Shown piece after piece: positions 25,819-34,879 of a stretch of 64,000 bases of DNA. The first letter of the stretch is position 1; the number at the start of each line of letters is the position of its first letter. The notes beneath the pieces were generated by a model. The model saw only the letters and a list, made by a program, of their open reading frames with translations. It was not told the DNA's origin and did no database searches. Both the position numbers and the translations under genes were made by a program. This stretch comes from Alloalcanivorax xiamenensis (GTDB lineage: Bacteria > Pseudomonadota > Gammaproteobacteria > Pseudomonadales > Alcanivoracaceae): positions 100,319-164,318 of the forward strand of contig NZ_AQPF01000006.1 of assembly GCF_009846745.1 (NCBI RefSeq). Reading direction: 5' to 3'.

Positions 25819-26907
25819 TCAATCCAGCCGTTTATGCACCCGCGTCACCGCGACAACCAGCAGGACCAGGGCGAAGGCGGCCAGGGCCAATAACTCCGGC
25901 CACAGATCGCTGAGTCCGGCGCCGCGCAGCATGATGCCCCGTGCCAGGCGGATGAAATGGGTTAGCGGCAGCACCTCGGCGATCCATTGAGCGGCCTTGG
26001 GCATGCCTTCATAGGGAAACATGAAGCCGGATAGCAGAATCTGCGGCAGAAACGTGAAGATCGCCGCCTGGATCGCCTGGAACTGACTGCGCACCAGGGT
26101 GGAAATAAAGATACCTAGCGCCAGGCTGGCGATGATGAACAGCAAAGCCGCCAGATAGAGTTCAAGCGGCGAGCCCCGCACCGGCACCTGGAAAATCCAC
26201 TTTCCCAGCAGCAGCACCAGCGAGGTCTGAATCAGGCCGATGGCGATGAAGGGCAGTACCTTTCCCAGGGTCAGCTCCGCCGAGGACAGCGGCGTGGTGA
26301 TGAGGAATTCCAGGTTGCCCTGTTCCCGTTCCCGCACCAGCGCGATGGCGGTGAACATGACCATGGTCATGGTCAGGATCACGCCGATCAGCCCGGGCAC
26401 GGTGTTCAGCGGCGCGTTGCGGTGCGGATTGTAGTAGGGCAGCACTTCCACCGAAGCCGTGCTGGTGGCGCCGCGCAAAGGGAATTGGGCGATTTGGCGG
26501 GCGGCTTGTTGCACTACCTGGTCGGAACCGTCGACGATCAGTTGCAACGGCGGTCGTTGACCTTGCCGGCGGCGCTCGAAATCCGACGGAATGATCAGCA
26601 CCGCTTTCACTTCTCCCCGTCGCAACAGGGCCTCGCCGGTGGCCGGATGAGGCACGGCGCGATTGAAATTGAACACTCGTGATTGCTGTAGTTCCGCCAC
26701 CACCCGCCGGCTTGTTTGTGTTTGGGCCTGATCCACCACGGCGGCGGGCAGGTGGCGCACATCCATATTGATGGCGTAGCCGAACAGGATCAGCTGCAGG
26801 GTGGGAATGCCGATGATCATGCCGTAGGTGAGGCGGTCCCGGCGCAGCTGCCGCAGTTCCTTGATCACCACCGCGAGCAGGCGCGCAAGGCTGAAACGAT
26901 CGCTCAC
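25819..26907 (-). CDS. ABC-2 type exporter permease (YbhS/YbhR-like)
   Basis: A 362-residue ABC-2 permease. One transmembrane helix near residue 35 (MIIGIPTLQLILFGYAINMD) is followed by a large periplasmic domain, then five helices from about 175 (LIGVILTMTMVMFTAIALV). The conserved cytoplasmic segment EREQGNLEFLITTPLSSAELTLGK and the later FLPQILLSGFMFPYEGMP are typical. The ATG overlaps the ATPase stop. E. coli encodes two such permeases side by side; here only one is present, implying a homodimer. Substrates of related pumps include drugs and cations. Confidence 0.9.
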   Translation of the reverse strand: MSDRFSLARLLAVVIKELRQLRRDRLTYGMIIGIPTLQLILFGYAINMDVRHLPAAVVDQAQTQTSRRVVAELQQSRVFNFNRAVPHPATGEALLRRGEVKAVLIIPSDFERRRQGQRPPLQLIVDGSDQVVQQAARQIAQFPLRGATSTASVEVLPYYNPHRNAPLNTVPGLIGVILTMTMVMFTAIALVREREQGNLEFLITTPLSSAELTLGKVLPFIAIGLIQTSLVLLLGKWIFQVPVRGSPLELYLAALLFIIASLALGIFISTLVRSQFQAIQAAIFTFLPQILLSGFMFPYEGMPKAAQWIAEVLPLTHFIRLARGIMLRGAGLSDLWPELLALAAFALVLLVVAVTRVHKRLD

Positions 26908-27839
26908 GATGCTCCCTCCGTGTGGCCGTGGGTGGCGGCGACGAAGACATCTTCGAGATTGACCCCGGTGTAGTCCACCTCGCCTTCGATGCCCTCCTTA
27001 TGCAGAGCATCACGTACCGCTGGTAACTGATCCGGGGACGAGACCAGCACCCGCAGGCTGGCGCCGATTTGCGCGCAGGACCGCACGCCGTCCAATGTTT
27101 GCAATACCGTCTGGGCCTTTCTCGGCGTTGCCGTTACCACCAGCAAGGGCGTCGCGCCGACCTCGGCTTTCAGTCGCTCGGGGCTGCCCTGAGCCATCAG
27201 CCTGCCTCGTTGCAGGATAGCCAGTTGGTGGCAACGTTCCGCCTCATCCATGTAATGGGTGGAGACCAGCAGCGTGGTGCCGGCGTCGGTGAGGGCGAAC
27301 AGCTCGTCCCAGAAATCCCGCCGCGATTGCGGGTCCACGGCGCTGGTGGGCTCGTCCAGGAACAACAGTTCCGGCCGGTTCAGTACCGCGGTGGCCAGGG
27401 CCAGGCGCTGTTTCTGGCCGCCACTGAGCGTGCCCGCCAACTGGCCGGTCAGCTCTTCCAGATGATAGCGATGGCAGAGTTCTTCCACCCGCTGGCGGGT
27501 ATGCGAGCGGCTCAGTCCGAACAGCCGGGCAACGAACTCCAGGTTCTCGCGCACGGTCAGATCGCGGTACAGCGAGAACGTTTGTGTCATGTAACCGGCC
27601 CGGCGTTTCAGCGCTTCGGCGTGTTTCGGGATGTCCAGGTCGAGCACGCGGATATCGCCCTCACTGGGTAACAGCAGGCCGCAGAGCATGCGGATGGTGG
27701 TGGACTTGCCGCAGCCATTGGGGCCGAGAAAGCCGTAGACCTGGCCGCGCGGCACACTGAGATCCAGGTGATCGACGGCGGTGAAGTCGCCGAACCGGCG
27801 GGTCAGATCATGGGTCTCGATGGCGTTGTCAGTGCTCAT
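26904..27839 (-). CDS. ABC-2 exporter ATPase (YbhF-like, single domain)
   Basis: A 311-residue ATP-binding subunit with Walker A GPNGCGKST, signature LSGGQKQRL, Walker B LLFLDEPTSAVDP and switch His in VSTHYMDEAERC. E. coli YbhF fuses two such domains, whereas this protein has one, so two copies must act on the permease dimer. It overlaps the adaptor gene by 11 bp at its start and the permease gene at its end, which indicates one tightly coupled operon. Confidence 0.92.
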   Translation of the reverse strand: MSTDNAIETHDLTRRFGDFTAVDHLDLSVPRGQVYGFLGPNGCGKSTTIRMLCGLLLPSEGDIRVLDLDIPKHAEALKRRAGYMTQTFSLYRDLTVRENLEFVARLFGLSRSHTRQRVEELCHRYHLEELTGQLAGTLSGGQKQRLALATAVLNRPELLFLDEPTSAVDPQSRRDFWDELFALTDAGTTLLVSTHYMDEAERCHQLAILQRGRLMAQGSPERLKAEVGATPLLVVTATPRKAQTVLQTLDGVRSCAQIGASLRVLVSSPDQLPAVRDALHKEGIEGEVDYTGVNLEDVFVAATHGHTEGAS

Positions 27840-28818
27840 CGTCTTGCTCTGGCCAGACCTGACAGGGGACGCCCGCCGGCAACTCGCGGGCGGCGTCTCC
27901 GAGCAGCGTCAACTCCGCCATATAGGACAGCCGGGCGGCATCGTCACCGCTGAGCGCGTAGTAGGGGGTGAAGGCCGGGTCCTGACGGATGCCGCGCACC
28001 TCGGCGTCGAAGGGCGTGTCGATGCCGTCCACGGCGACACGGAAGCGATCGCCGGGCCGGATCGCCGCCCGCCGGGGTTCCGGGATATAGACCCGCGCGT
28101 AAGGCGCGTCGCCACCGAGCAGGCTGACCAGCACCGCGCCCTGGGCGGGTTGATCGCCGAGCCGGTGGGGCAGGGCATCCACCCGGCCGGTGGTGGGGGC
28201 CACTGCGTCCAGACGTTGCCGCTGGCGCTGTAACTCCGCCACGGCCGCCTGTGCCGCCAACAAGGCGGCACGCGCCTGATCCAACTGTTCCGGGCGGGTG
28301 CCGGCGAGCAGTTCGTCCAGCCGTGCCTGACGGGCGTCCACCTGAGCGCCGAGACTGCTCACTCGGGTACGGGCGTCGTCCAGATCGGCGCGAGCCACGC
28401 TGCCCCGTTCGAACAGCGTTTGTGTCCGCCGCAGATCCTGCCGCGCCAGGGCGTGTTCGCTGCGCGCCTGGGCAAGTTCGGCACGGTTGGCGTCGATGGT
28501 TTCCTGCCTCGGGCCGCTTTCCAGCTCGGCAAGCCGGGCCTGTTGCCCGGCCAGGTCCGCCCGCGCCGCGTCCAGCCGTGCCTGTACCCGGGTCGGGTCC
28601 AGGCGCAGCAAACGCTGGCCGGCGGTCACCGCCTGACCTTCCCGCACGGCCAGTTCGATGACCGGTTCGGAGGCTTCGGCCAGGATCGCCACGCGGTCCC
28701 ATTCGATAGTGCCGAGCAGGGGCTCGGGTTGGTCGCCGCAGCCGGAGAGCAGCAGCAATAAGGTGGTGACGACAGCGTAATGCGTGATGGGAGCGGAGTG
28801 GTCGCGGATTGCTTTCAC
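27829..28818 (-). CDS. Membrane fusion lipoprotein of the ABC-2 exporter (YbhG-like)
   Basis: A 329-residue HlyD-family adaptor. The N-terminus has a lipobox, LLLLLSGC with Cys27, so it is probably a lipoprotein rather than a signal-anchored protein. Lipoyl halves (VIELAVREGQAVTAGQRLL and VAPTTGRVDALPHR) flank an Ala/Arg/Gln-rich coiled coil at about 80-200. It links the ABC-2 pump to an outer-membrane channel, presumably TolC-like and encoded elsewhere. It starts five bases after the TetR stop. Confidence 0.9.
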   Translation of the reverse strand: MKAIRDHSAPITHYAVVTTLLLLLSGCGDQPEPLLGTIEWDRVAILAEASEPVIELAVREGQAVTAGQRLLRLDPTRVQARLDAARADLAGQQARLAELESGPRQETIDANRAELAQARSEHALARQDLRRTQTLFERGSVARADLDDARTRVSSLGAQVDARQARLDELLAGTRPEQLDQARAALLAAQAAVAELQRQRQRLDAVAPTTGRVDALPHRLGDQPAQGAVLVSLLGGDAPYARVYIPEPRRAAIRPGDRFRVAVDGIDTPFDAEVRGIRQDPAFTPYYALSGDDAARLSYMAELTLLGDAARELPAGVPCQVWPEQDDEH

Positions 28819-28822
28819 GCCT

Positions 28823-29473
28823 TTATCCTCCGGTCAGACCGCCGTGCAGCAAGGCGCGCACATGGCGGATCAGGGTGGCGGTGTCGATGTTCTGGTTGCC
28901 CGGAAAACGGGACCACAGCGAGCGGGTGGCAAGGGCGAAGATCGTCAGGCCGATCAACGATATTGGTACCAGGCGCGGTTCGATATCCGGGTTCAGCAGG
29001 CCTCGCCGTTGATCCCGTTCGATCGCATCGGTGATGGTGCCGGCGACTCGTGGTGCCACTTCCCGCACCAGCATTTCGCGCAATTGGCCGCCTTCGGTCA
29101 GCACTTCCCGTACCCACAGTGGGGGAAGCCAGGAGGCACCCGACACGGTTTCCAGTATTGTCACAACGAAGCGGTCGAGAATCTGGCCGGCGCCGTCGTC
29201 CGGGGCGTGTTCGGTGATGCTGTCAAGGGCGGGGGCGATCAGCGCCAACAGGCGTTCCCGCACTACCGCCTCCACCAACTGTTCCTTGTTGCCGAAATAG
29301 TAGTGCATCAATGCCGGGGTAACGCGTGCTTCGCGGGCGATACGGCTTAACGGGGTGCCGCTGATGCCGTGTTCGCTGAACTGTCGCACCGCCACATCCA
29401 GCAGTTGTGAGCGCTGATCGGGACCGGTTCCGGTTTCCGGGCGCCCGGGCCGGCGGCCACGGGGAGGGCTCAT
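28823..29473 (-). CDS. TetR-family repressor (CecR-like)
   Basis: A 216-residue regulator. The N-terminal helix-turn-helix reads GISGTPLSRIAREARVTPALMHYYFGNKEQL, typical of TetR proteins, and the C-terminal part has the DUF1956/CecR style helices. It is the first gene of the exporter operon, the same layout as E. coli cecR-ybhGFSR, so it probably represses its own operon in response to a transported compound. An AT-rich palindromic tract lies just upstream. Confidence 0.9.
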   Translation of the reverse strand: MSPPRGRRPGRPETGTGPDQRSQLLDVAVRQFSEHGISGTPLSRIAREARVTPALMHYYFGNKEQLVEAVVRERLLALIAPALDSITEHAPDDGAGQILDRFVVTILETVSGASWLPPLWVREVLTEGGQLREMLVREVAPRVAGTITDAIERDQRRGLLNPDIEPRLVPISLIGLTIFALATRSLWSRFPGNQNIDTATLIRHVRALLHGGLTGG

Positions 29474-29502
29474 GGTGACTCTCTCTGATAACGGTATCCG
29501 GC

Positions 29503-29528
29503 AATTTAATTAATAATTAATTTAATTA
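29503..29528 (-). promoter_or_regulatory. AT-rich candidate operator of the TetR-exporter operon
   Basis: AATTTAATTAATAATTAATT and the following TAATTA form overlapping near-palindromes about 30 bp before the TetR start, in sharp contrast to the GC-rich surroundings. It is the natural place for the operon promoter and TetR operator. Confidence 0.55.
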
Positions 29529-29712
29529 CCAGCCCCATGGAAAATTTCACCGATCGGCATGGGCGTCGACGGCGCCGACAGTCTGGATTGGCGGTATCAC
29601 CATGCCAATCGCCGGCGCTTTTATTTATCATTGGGCCTTTCCCGGGGGATGGCCGGGGCAGGCGGCTTTTTCGCCGCCGCGCAAGCCGTCGTCCCCACGT
29701 TCAGGATCGCGG

Positions 29713-30741
29713 ATGAATCAACGAAGAACCATCAATGTGCGGCGAGTGGTCAAGGTGCTGCAGGGGGCGGCGCGCAGCGGCGTGAGCATCCCCGAGTTGC
29801 TGGACCAGTGCGGTATCGAGCGGCGGGTTCTGGAGCAGCCGGACGCCCGCATCGAGCGGGACACCTTTATCCGGCTGATGCTGCTGGTGATGGAACAGAC
29901 CCAGGATGAGTTCCTCGGCTTCGGCCAGGGCCGCAAGTCCAAGCCCGGCACCTTCTCGATGATGGCCCACGCGGTGATCAATTGCCCGACCCTGGATGCG
30001 GCGGTGCGCCGGGGAATCCGCTTCTATGAGCTGTTTGACCTCAACATGCGCACCTGGCTGCGGCGCGAAGGCGACCAGGCCCGGCTGATCACCGAAGTCG
30101 ATCCGCGCCTGGATTTTCGTGATGTGATCATCGATGCCATGCTGTTTCTCAGCCTGCGCTTCATGAGCTGGCTGGTGGGCAAGGTGGTGGAGCCCCAGGC
30201 GGTTTACCTGGATTACCAGCCGCTCAAGGAGGACGATGAGCACCGCTTCATGTTCAACTGTCCGACCTATTACAATAGCGGCGTCAATCAGGTGGTGTTT
30301 CCCGTCCACTACCTGGATCTGCCTCTGGTGAGAAATGAGCTGTCATTGTCCCATTTCCTGCGTGAGTCTCTGGCGCAGTTGTTCGAAGGCAATGTGCATA
30401 ACGTGGGTTTGCCGGCGCGCATTCGCGGTTTGCTGTCCGAGGATTACGGTGGCCATTTCCCGGACTTCGGTGAAGTCTGCCGGCGTTTGCAAATGACACC
30501 GCAAACCCTGCGCCGCCGTCTCAAGGATGACAACACCAGCTATCAGGAAATCAAGGACTCGATCCGCAAGGACGCCTCGGTGTATTACCTGTCCAAAGCG
30601 GAACTCAGTATTGACGAAATCGCCTTGTTGATGGGCTTCAGTGAAGCCAGCTCGTTTCACCGGGCGTTTAAGAAATGGACCAACATGACCCCGTCGGCGT
30701 ACCGGCGGACCCACTTTGGAGAAACGAATGAGCACCCCTGA
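29713..30741 (+). CDS. AraC-family transcriptional regulator (OruR type)
   Basis: A 342-residue regulator starting at ATG 29713; the open frame extends 111 bp further upstream but that part lacks family similarity. The N-terminal two thirds resemble the Arabinose_bd ligand domain (GVSIPELLDQCGI, GTFSMMAHAVINCPTLDAA). The C-terminal AraC domain has two helix-turn-helix units (LQMTPQTLRRRLKDDNTSYQ and LSIDEIALLMGFSEASSFHR, then FKKWTNMTPSAYR). It overlaps purU by 14 bp. The effector is unknown. Confidence 0.9.
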   Translation: MNQRRTINVRRVVKVLQGAARSGVSIPELLDQCGIERRVLEQPDARIERDTFIRLMLLVMEQTQDEFLGFGQGRKSKPGTFSMMAHAVINCPTLDAAVRRGIRFYELFDLNMRTWLRREGDQARLITEVDPRLDFRDVIIDAMLFLSLRFMSWLVGKVVEPQAVYLDYQPLKEDDEHRFMFNCPTYYNSGVNQVVFPVHYLDLPLVRNELSLSHFLRESLAQLFEGNVHNVGLPARIRGLLSEDYGGHFPDFGEVCRRLQMTPQTLRRRLKDDNTSYQEIKDSIRKDASVYYLSKAELSIDEIALLMGFSEASSFHRAFKKWTNMTPSAYRRTHFGETNEHP

Positions 30742-31600
30742 CGCCGCCACCGCGCGGTTGCTGGTGACCTGTCCGGACCAGCCCGGCATCATCAGCGCGG
30801 TTTCCACCTTCTTCTATAACCATGGCGCCAATATCACCGATCTGGATCAGCACTCCAGCGATACCCAGGACGGTACTTTCTTTTTGCGCCTGGAATTCCA
30901 GACTCCGGATCTGGATTGCTCGCGGGATGCCCTGGAAAATAATTTCCGCAAGCGGGTGGCGGAACGGTACGGCATGCAGTGGCACATCAGCTACGCCGCC
31001 GAGAAGAAGCGCATGGCGATCCTGGTGTCCCGTCATGACCACGTGCTCATGGACTTGCTGTGGCGGGTCTCGAGGGATGATCTGTCCGCCGACATCACCA
31101 TGGTGATTAGCAACCACGACGATCTGCGCGACGAGGTGGAGCGCTTCGACATTCCCTATCATCACATTCCGGTGACCCGGGAAAACAAGGCGGAAGCCGA
31201 GGCCCGGGCGCTGGAATTGCTGGAAGGCCAGGTGGATGTGATCGTGCTGGCCCGCTACATGCAGATTCTCAGCCCGGAGTTCGTCGCCCGGCATCCCCAT
31301 CGCATCATCAATATTCACCATTCTTTCCTGCCGGCCTTCGTCGGCGCCAACCCTTACCAGCAGGCCTGGGACCGGGGCGTCAAGCTGATCGGCGCCACCA
31401 GTCACTACGTCACCGAGGATCTGGACCAGGGGCCGATCATCGAGCAGAACGTACAACGCGTCTCCCACCGCCATTCGGCCAGGGAGTTGCGCGCCCTGGG
31501 GCAGGACGTGGAACGCCAGGTAATGCAGCGCGCGGTACGCTGGCACCTGGAGGACCGGGTCATCGTCGACGGCAACAAGACGGTGGTGTTCGTTAAGTAA
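30728..31600 (+). CDS. purU: Formyltetrahydrofolate deformylase
   Basis: A 290-residue enzyme that hydrolyses 10-formyl-THF to formate and THF, supplying formate for PurT and balancing C1 pools. An ACT domain (residues ~10-85, VTCPDQPGIISAVSTFFYNH) precedes the formyltransferase domain. Catalytic residues are visible: NIHHSFLPAF (Asn195, His197) and EDLDQGPII (Asp233). ATG 30728 is preferred, with GGAGAAA about 8 bp upstream; an in-frame ATG 12 bp earlier is less likely. It overlaps the AraC gene. Confidence 0.95.
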   Translation: MSTPDAATARLLVTCPDQPGIISAVSTFFYNHGANITDLDQHSSDTQDGTFFLRLEFQTPDLDCSRDALENNFRKRVAERYGMQWHISYAAEKKRMAILVSRHDHVLMDLLWRVSRDDLSADITMVISNHDDLRDEVERFDIPYHHIPVTRENKAEAEARALELLEGQVDVIVLARYMQILSPEFVARHPHRIINIHHSFLPAFVGANPYQQAWDRGVKLIGATSHYVTEDLDQGPIIEQNVQRVSHRHSARELRALGQDVERQVMQRAVRWHLEDRVIVDGNKTVVFVK

Positions 31601-31606
31601 AGGCAA

Positions 31607-31838
31607 TGAATAGTGGACAGTTAACAGGGAATAGTTAACAGGGAATAGTTGCGCGACAACCGGACGGAGTGATCCGCAATTCAGGAGGCCGCGCTCAAAA
31701 CCCGGGTGCGGCATCTTTGTCCTGAAAAACGCCGCGGTTCAAATTGGCATCTGCTGATACGCAAACGGCTATTGCGAAACCGCAATCTGTTTTGACTTTC
31801 GCTGTTCACTATTCACTGTTAACTATTAACTGCTTTCC
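31607..31838. repeat. Inverted AT-rich repeat pair between purU and rlmM
   Basis: The left side (31607-31650) has tandem copies of ACAGGGAATAGTTA; the right side (31800-31838) has GCTGTTCACTATTCACTGTT and further AACTATTAACTG in the opposite orientation. The ~150 bp enclosed show no gene. The arrangement resembles a small non-autonomous element or dispersed repeat with inverted ends. Confidence 0.65.
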
Positions 31839-31847
31839 CGAGGGTTT

Positions 31848-32868
31848 ATGGCTGAGCAACCACACCGCTATCTGGCCCTGTGCCGGCCCGGGTTTGAGTC
31901 GGATCTGGCGGCGGAGCTGTCGGATCGGGCCGCTGATCTGGGCGCCGCCGGTTATCCGCAGGCGCAACCGGATAGCGGCTGCGTGTTCTGGGAGAACCTG
32001 CAAGGGGATCCGGCGCCGATTCTGGAGAGCGGGCTGATTTTCGCGCGGACCTTCTATCCGCTGGTGGCGGCGTTCGATGATTTGCCGGAGCGGGATCGCA
32101 TCGGTGCCCTGTGGCCGGAGTTAAAACGTAACGGCCCTTACACGGAGCTGTATCTGGAACACGCGGACACCAATGACCGCCGTGAACTGGCCGGCTTCCT
32201 GCGTGGCTTCCGCAAGGCGCTGGAGCCGCGTCTGCGTAAGGAAGGCGTGCTGCGCGCAAATTCCAGTCGACGTCTGCATCTGTATTTCGACGATTCCCGC
32301 CATGGCTATATTGGCGTCAGCCCGTCCCGGCTGCCGTTGCCCGAAGGGGGTATTCAACGGCTGCGGCTGGCGCCGGAGGCGCCTGGAAGAAGCAATGCTG
32401 CGTTTCCTCGGGCGCGGCCGGCCGGAGGGGCTGCACACCGCGGTGGACCTTGGCGCGGCGCCCGGCGGTTGGAGCTGGCAGCTGGCGCGCCTGGGCATCA
32501 AGGTCACCGGTATCGACCATGGTCGCCTCGATACCCGCCTGCTGGAGGAATACCCGGTGCGTCACGTTTCCGCCGACGCCTTCACCTGGCGCCCGGAGCG
32601 ACCGGTGGACCTGGTGGTTTGCGATGTGGTGGACAAACCGGCCCGCACGCAATCATTGATGTTGAAATGGCTGACCCAGGGCTGGGCCCGGACCGCCTTG
32701 TTCAATCTGAAATTGCCGATGGCGCGCCGTTATCGTGAGTCGCGGGTGCTGTTGGAGCGATTGGCGGAGGGCATGGAAAAACAGGGCCTGGCCGCCCGTA
32801 TCAACGCCGCGCATCTGTACTACGACCGCGAGGAAATCACTGTCTGGGTGGATACTCGTGCCCCCTGA
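31848..32868 (+). pseudogene. rlmM: 23S rRNA C2498 2'-O-methyltransferase RlmM, frameshifted
   Basis: The N-terminal half is read in one frame from ATG 31848 (PGFESDLAAEL to GGIQRLRLAPEA) and the catalytic half in the next frame from about 32383 (LEEAMLRFLGRGRPEGLH, AVDLGAAPGGWSWQLA, VCDVVDKPA, FNLKLPM, DREEITVWV). In E. coli the bridge between these parts contains APSRSTLKLEE; here the PSRSTLK part is missing, so about 17-20 bp appear deleted and the frame is shifted. The methyltransferase motifs are otherwise intact, so the loss is recent or is a sequencing or assembly error. Confidence 0.85.
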
Positions 32869-34129
32869 GCGCGGTCCGGCCCCGGCATACGTACTGCTGA
32901 CTCTGGCCGGACTCTATTTTCTGCAAGGCCTGCCGTCCGGTTTATTGGCCAAGGCGGTACCGGCGCTGGCCCGGGAAGCGGGGCTGTCCACCGAATGGAT
33001 CGGTCTGCTGGCCCTGGCGGCGTTGCCCTGGGCGCTGAAGTTCCTGTGGGCACCCTGGGTGGATCCGATGGCCGGTGCCCGCGCCGGTCACCGCCTGCGT
33101 TGGGTGGCGGCGGCGCAAGTGCTGGTGATGGCGCTGTTGCTGGTGCTGTCGTTGTTGGAGCGCCCGCTTTGGTTTGGTGAGGCGTTTCCGGTTCTGCTGT
33201 TGATCCTGTTTCTGATCAATCTGGCCAGTGCGACTCAGGACGTGGCCGCCGATGGCCTGGCGGTACGCTGGTTGCGGGGTGATCTGTACGGCCTGGGCAA
33301 CGGCATCCAGGTGTCCGGTTACAAGGTCGGGCTGATTCTCAGTGGTGGTCTGTTTCTGATCGCCAACGACCTGATTGGCTGGCGCGGCTCATTGTGGTTG
33401 CTGACCATCATGATTGGCGTGCTGTTGATTGGGATTCTGCGTTTCCCGGAGCCGGCGGAGGCCGCGGCGTCGTTTCCACGGCGCCGTGGCGTGCGGTGGT
33501 GGTGGCGGCGGTCGCGTGGCTTCTGGTGGCGGCCGGGGCTGCTGCCCTGGGCTGTGATCCTGCTTGGTTACAAGGTGGGTGACGGGTTTGGTAGCCGCAT
33601 GATCAAGCCCTATCTGGTGGATCAAGGCTGGACACTGGCCGCCATCGGACGGCTCGATCTGGTGGCCTCTCTGGTGGGGCTGCTCGGCGCCTTGCTGGCC
33701 GGCGTGCTGATGCGCCGCTGGGATTACCGGCGTGCCCTGGTGGGGCTGGGCCTGGGGCAGGGGCTGGCGTTCGTGGGCTGGTGGTGGGTGGCGCGGGCTG
33801 ATGCCGCGACGCCGTTGATATGGATGGTCTCCCTGTTTGAACAGGCGGCGGACGGTGCCTCCACGGTGGTCTTGTTCGTGGTGATGATGGCTTACTGCCG
33901 GTCGGGCTCGGAAGGTGGTGACTACACGCTGCAAGCGTCATTGCAACTGATGGCGGTGGGGATGTTCACGTTGGCCAGCGGATTCAGCGCCGGCTATTTC
34001 GGCTACGCTGGTCATTTCCTGCTGGCGGCGCTGTTGGGCTGCGCGGTGGCCTTGCTGGCCCTGGCCTGGCGCCCGCCGCTTGGGCCCGGCGCGGCAGGGC
34101 GTTATACTGGCGCGCCCGATCACTCCTGA
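32858..34129 (+). CDS. MFS transporter, AmpG-like
   Basis: About 423 residues with roughly 12 hydrophobic segments, from GTG 32858, which overlaps the rlmM stop. The N-terminal block (YFLQGLPSGLLAKAVPALAR, LPWALKFLWAPWVD, NLASATQDVAADGLAV) matches the AmpG/acetyl-CoA-transporter branch of the MFS. AmpG imports anhydromuropeptides, but members of this branch vary and this copy lacks neighbours from cell-wall recycling. I call family only. Confidence 0.85.
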   Translation: MPPERGPAPAYVLLTLAGLYFLQGLPSGLLAKAVPALAREAGLSTEWIGLLALAALPWALKFLWAPWVDPMAGARAGHRLRWVAAAQVLVMALLLVLSLLERPLWFGEAFPVLLLILFLINLASATQDVAADGLAVRWLRGDLYGLGNGIQVSGYKVGLILSGGLFLIANDLIGWRGSLWLLTIMIGVLLIGILRFPEPAEAAASFPRRRGVRWWWRRSRGFWWRPGLLPWAVILLGYKVGDGFGSRMIKPYLVDQGWTLAAIGRLDLVASLVGLLGALLAGVLMRRWDYRRALVGLGLGQGLAFVGWWWVARADAATPLIWMVSLFEQAADGASTVVLFVVMMAYCRSGSEGGDYTLQASLQLMAVGMFTLASGFSAGYFGYAGHFLLAALLGCAVALLALAWRPPLGPGAAGRYTGAPDHS

Positions 34130-34146
34130 CCCTTCGCGGAAACACC

Positions 34147-34389
34147 ATGTCCGACGCCATTGACGCCCAGCACCACTTTGACGCCACCGGTCTGCTATGC
34201 CCGGAGCCGGTGATGTTGCTGCACAGCAAAGTGCGTGACATGGCGCCGGGCGAGGTATTGGAAGTCCGCGCCACGGATCCCTCCACCGAACGGGATATCC
34301 CCAAGTTTTGCCAGTTCCTGGGCCACACTCTGTTGGCCCGGCGGCAGGATGGCGAGCTGTTCCTTTATTGGATCGAGAAGAAGCGCTGA
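34147..34389 (+). CDS. tusA: Sulfurtransferase TusA
   Basis: An 80-residue SirA/TusA protein. The active-site motif is GLLCPEPVM with Cys18, and the family C-terminal half (EVRATDPSTERDIPKFCQFLGH) is intact. TusA receives persulfide sulfur from IscS and passes it to TusBCD-TusE for 2-thiouridine in tRNA. It follows the MFS gene by 17 bp and is followed at once by a perfect REP palindrome. Confidence 0.94.
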   Translation: MSDAIDAQHHFDATGLLCPEPVMLLHSKVRDMAPGEVLEVRATDPSTERDIPKFCQFLGHTLLARRQDGELFLYWIEKKR

Positions 34390-34397
34390 GGCGGAAT

Positions 34398-34463
34398 TTC
34401 GCTGGCAAGCCAGCTTCCCACAGCCTCTTAGAGCCCCCTGTGGGAAGCTGGCTTGCCAGCGAA
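34398..34463. repeat. REP-like palindrome with perfect 26-bp stem
   Basis: Arms 34398-34423 (TTCGCTGGCAAGCCAGCTTC, then CCACAG) and 34438-34463 are exact inverse complements with a 14-base loop. Placed eight bases after the tusA stop, it probably stabilises or ends that transcript. Confidence 0.93.
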
Positions 34464-34879
34464 TGCTTTTGTGTCCTTTCCTGTCCTTTTTCAAACGCGA
34501 TTCCTCTCCGAATCTTTCCTTCATTTCAATGAATTTTTTGTTGTTCTTTGTTGAATCAAAGACATCATCGACAACGAATAACCTCATAAAAAATAGTGCT
34601 TTGCGCGATTTCCAGGGCCCAGTTCCTATTTCATGACATCGCACTTGTTTTCTCTTTCCTGTCCTGGCTAGATGCTGTCATCGATTGTTCAGACGAATCG
34701 GTTAGAACGATAACCGTGACACCGGGAAGACGGTGACGCTCGGGATGCAAGCCGCTTATAACGCCGAACATAACATCAGATAAGCAACGCCAAACAGGGA
34801 CCATGGTTCCGGTTTCTGCCGGACGGGAATCGCCGTGCCATGGCGCGGCCAAACACATCATCAAGGATGGAGAAGGAAC
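34464..34879 (+). other. AT-rich leader region upstream of the GH3/GNAT operon
   Basis: About 415 bp without a supported gene. Bases ~34480-34620 are markedly richer in A and T than anything nearby, with runs such as TTCATTTCAATGAATTTTTT and AACCTCATAAAAAATAGTGC. The last ~200 bp return to normal composition and end in AGAAGGA before ATG 34880. The promoter of the following operon is expected here; no known operator was recognised. Confidence 0.55.

Noticed and set aside
31848..32868. Programmed frameshift in rlmM
   Set aside because: There is no slippery heptamer at the junction and conserved residues are missing, which points to a deletion rather than recoding.
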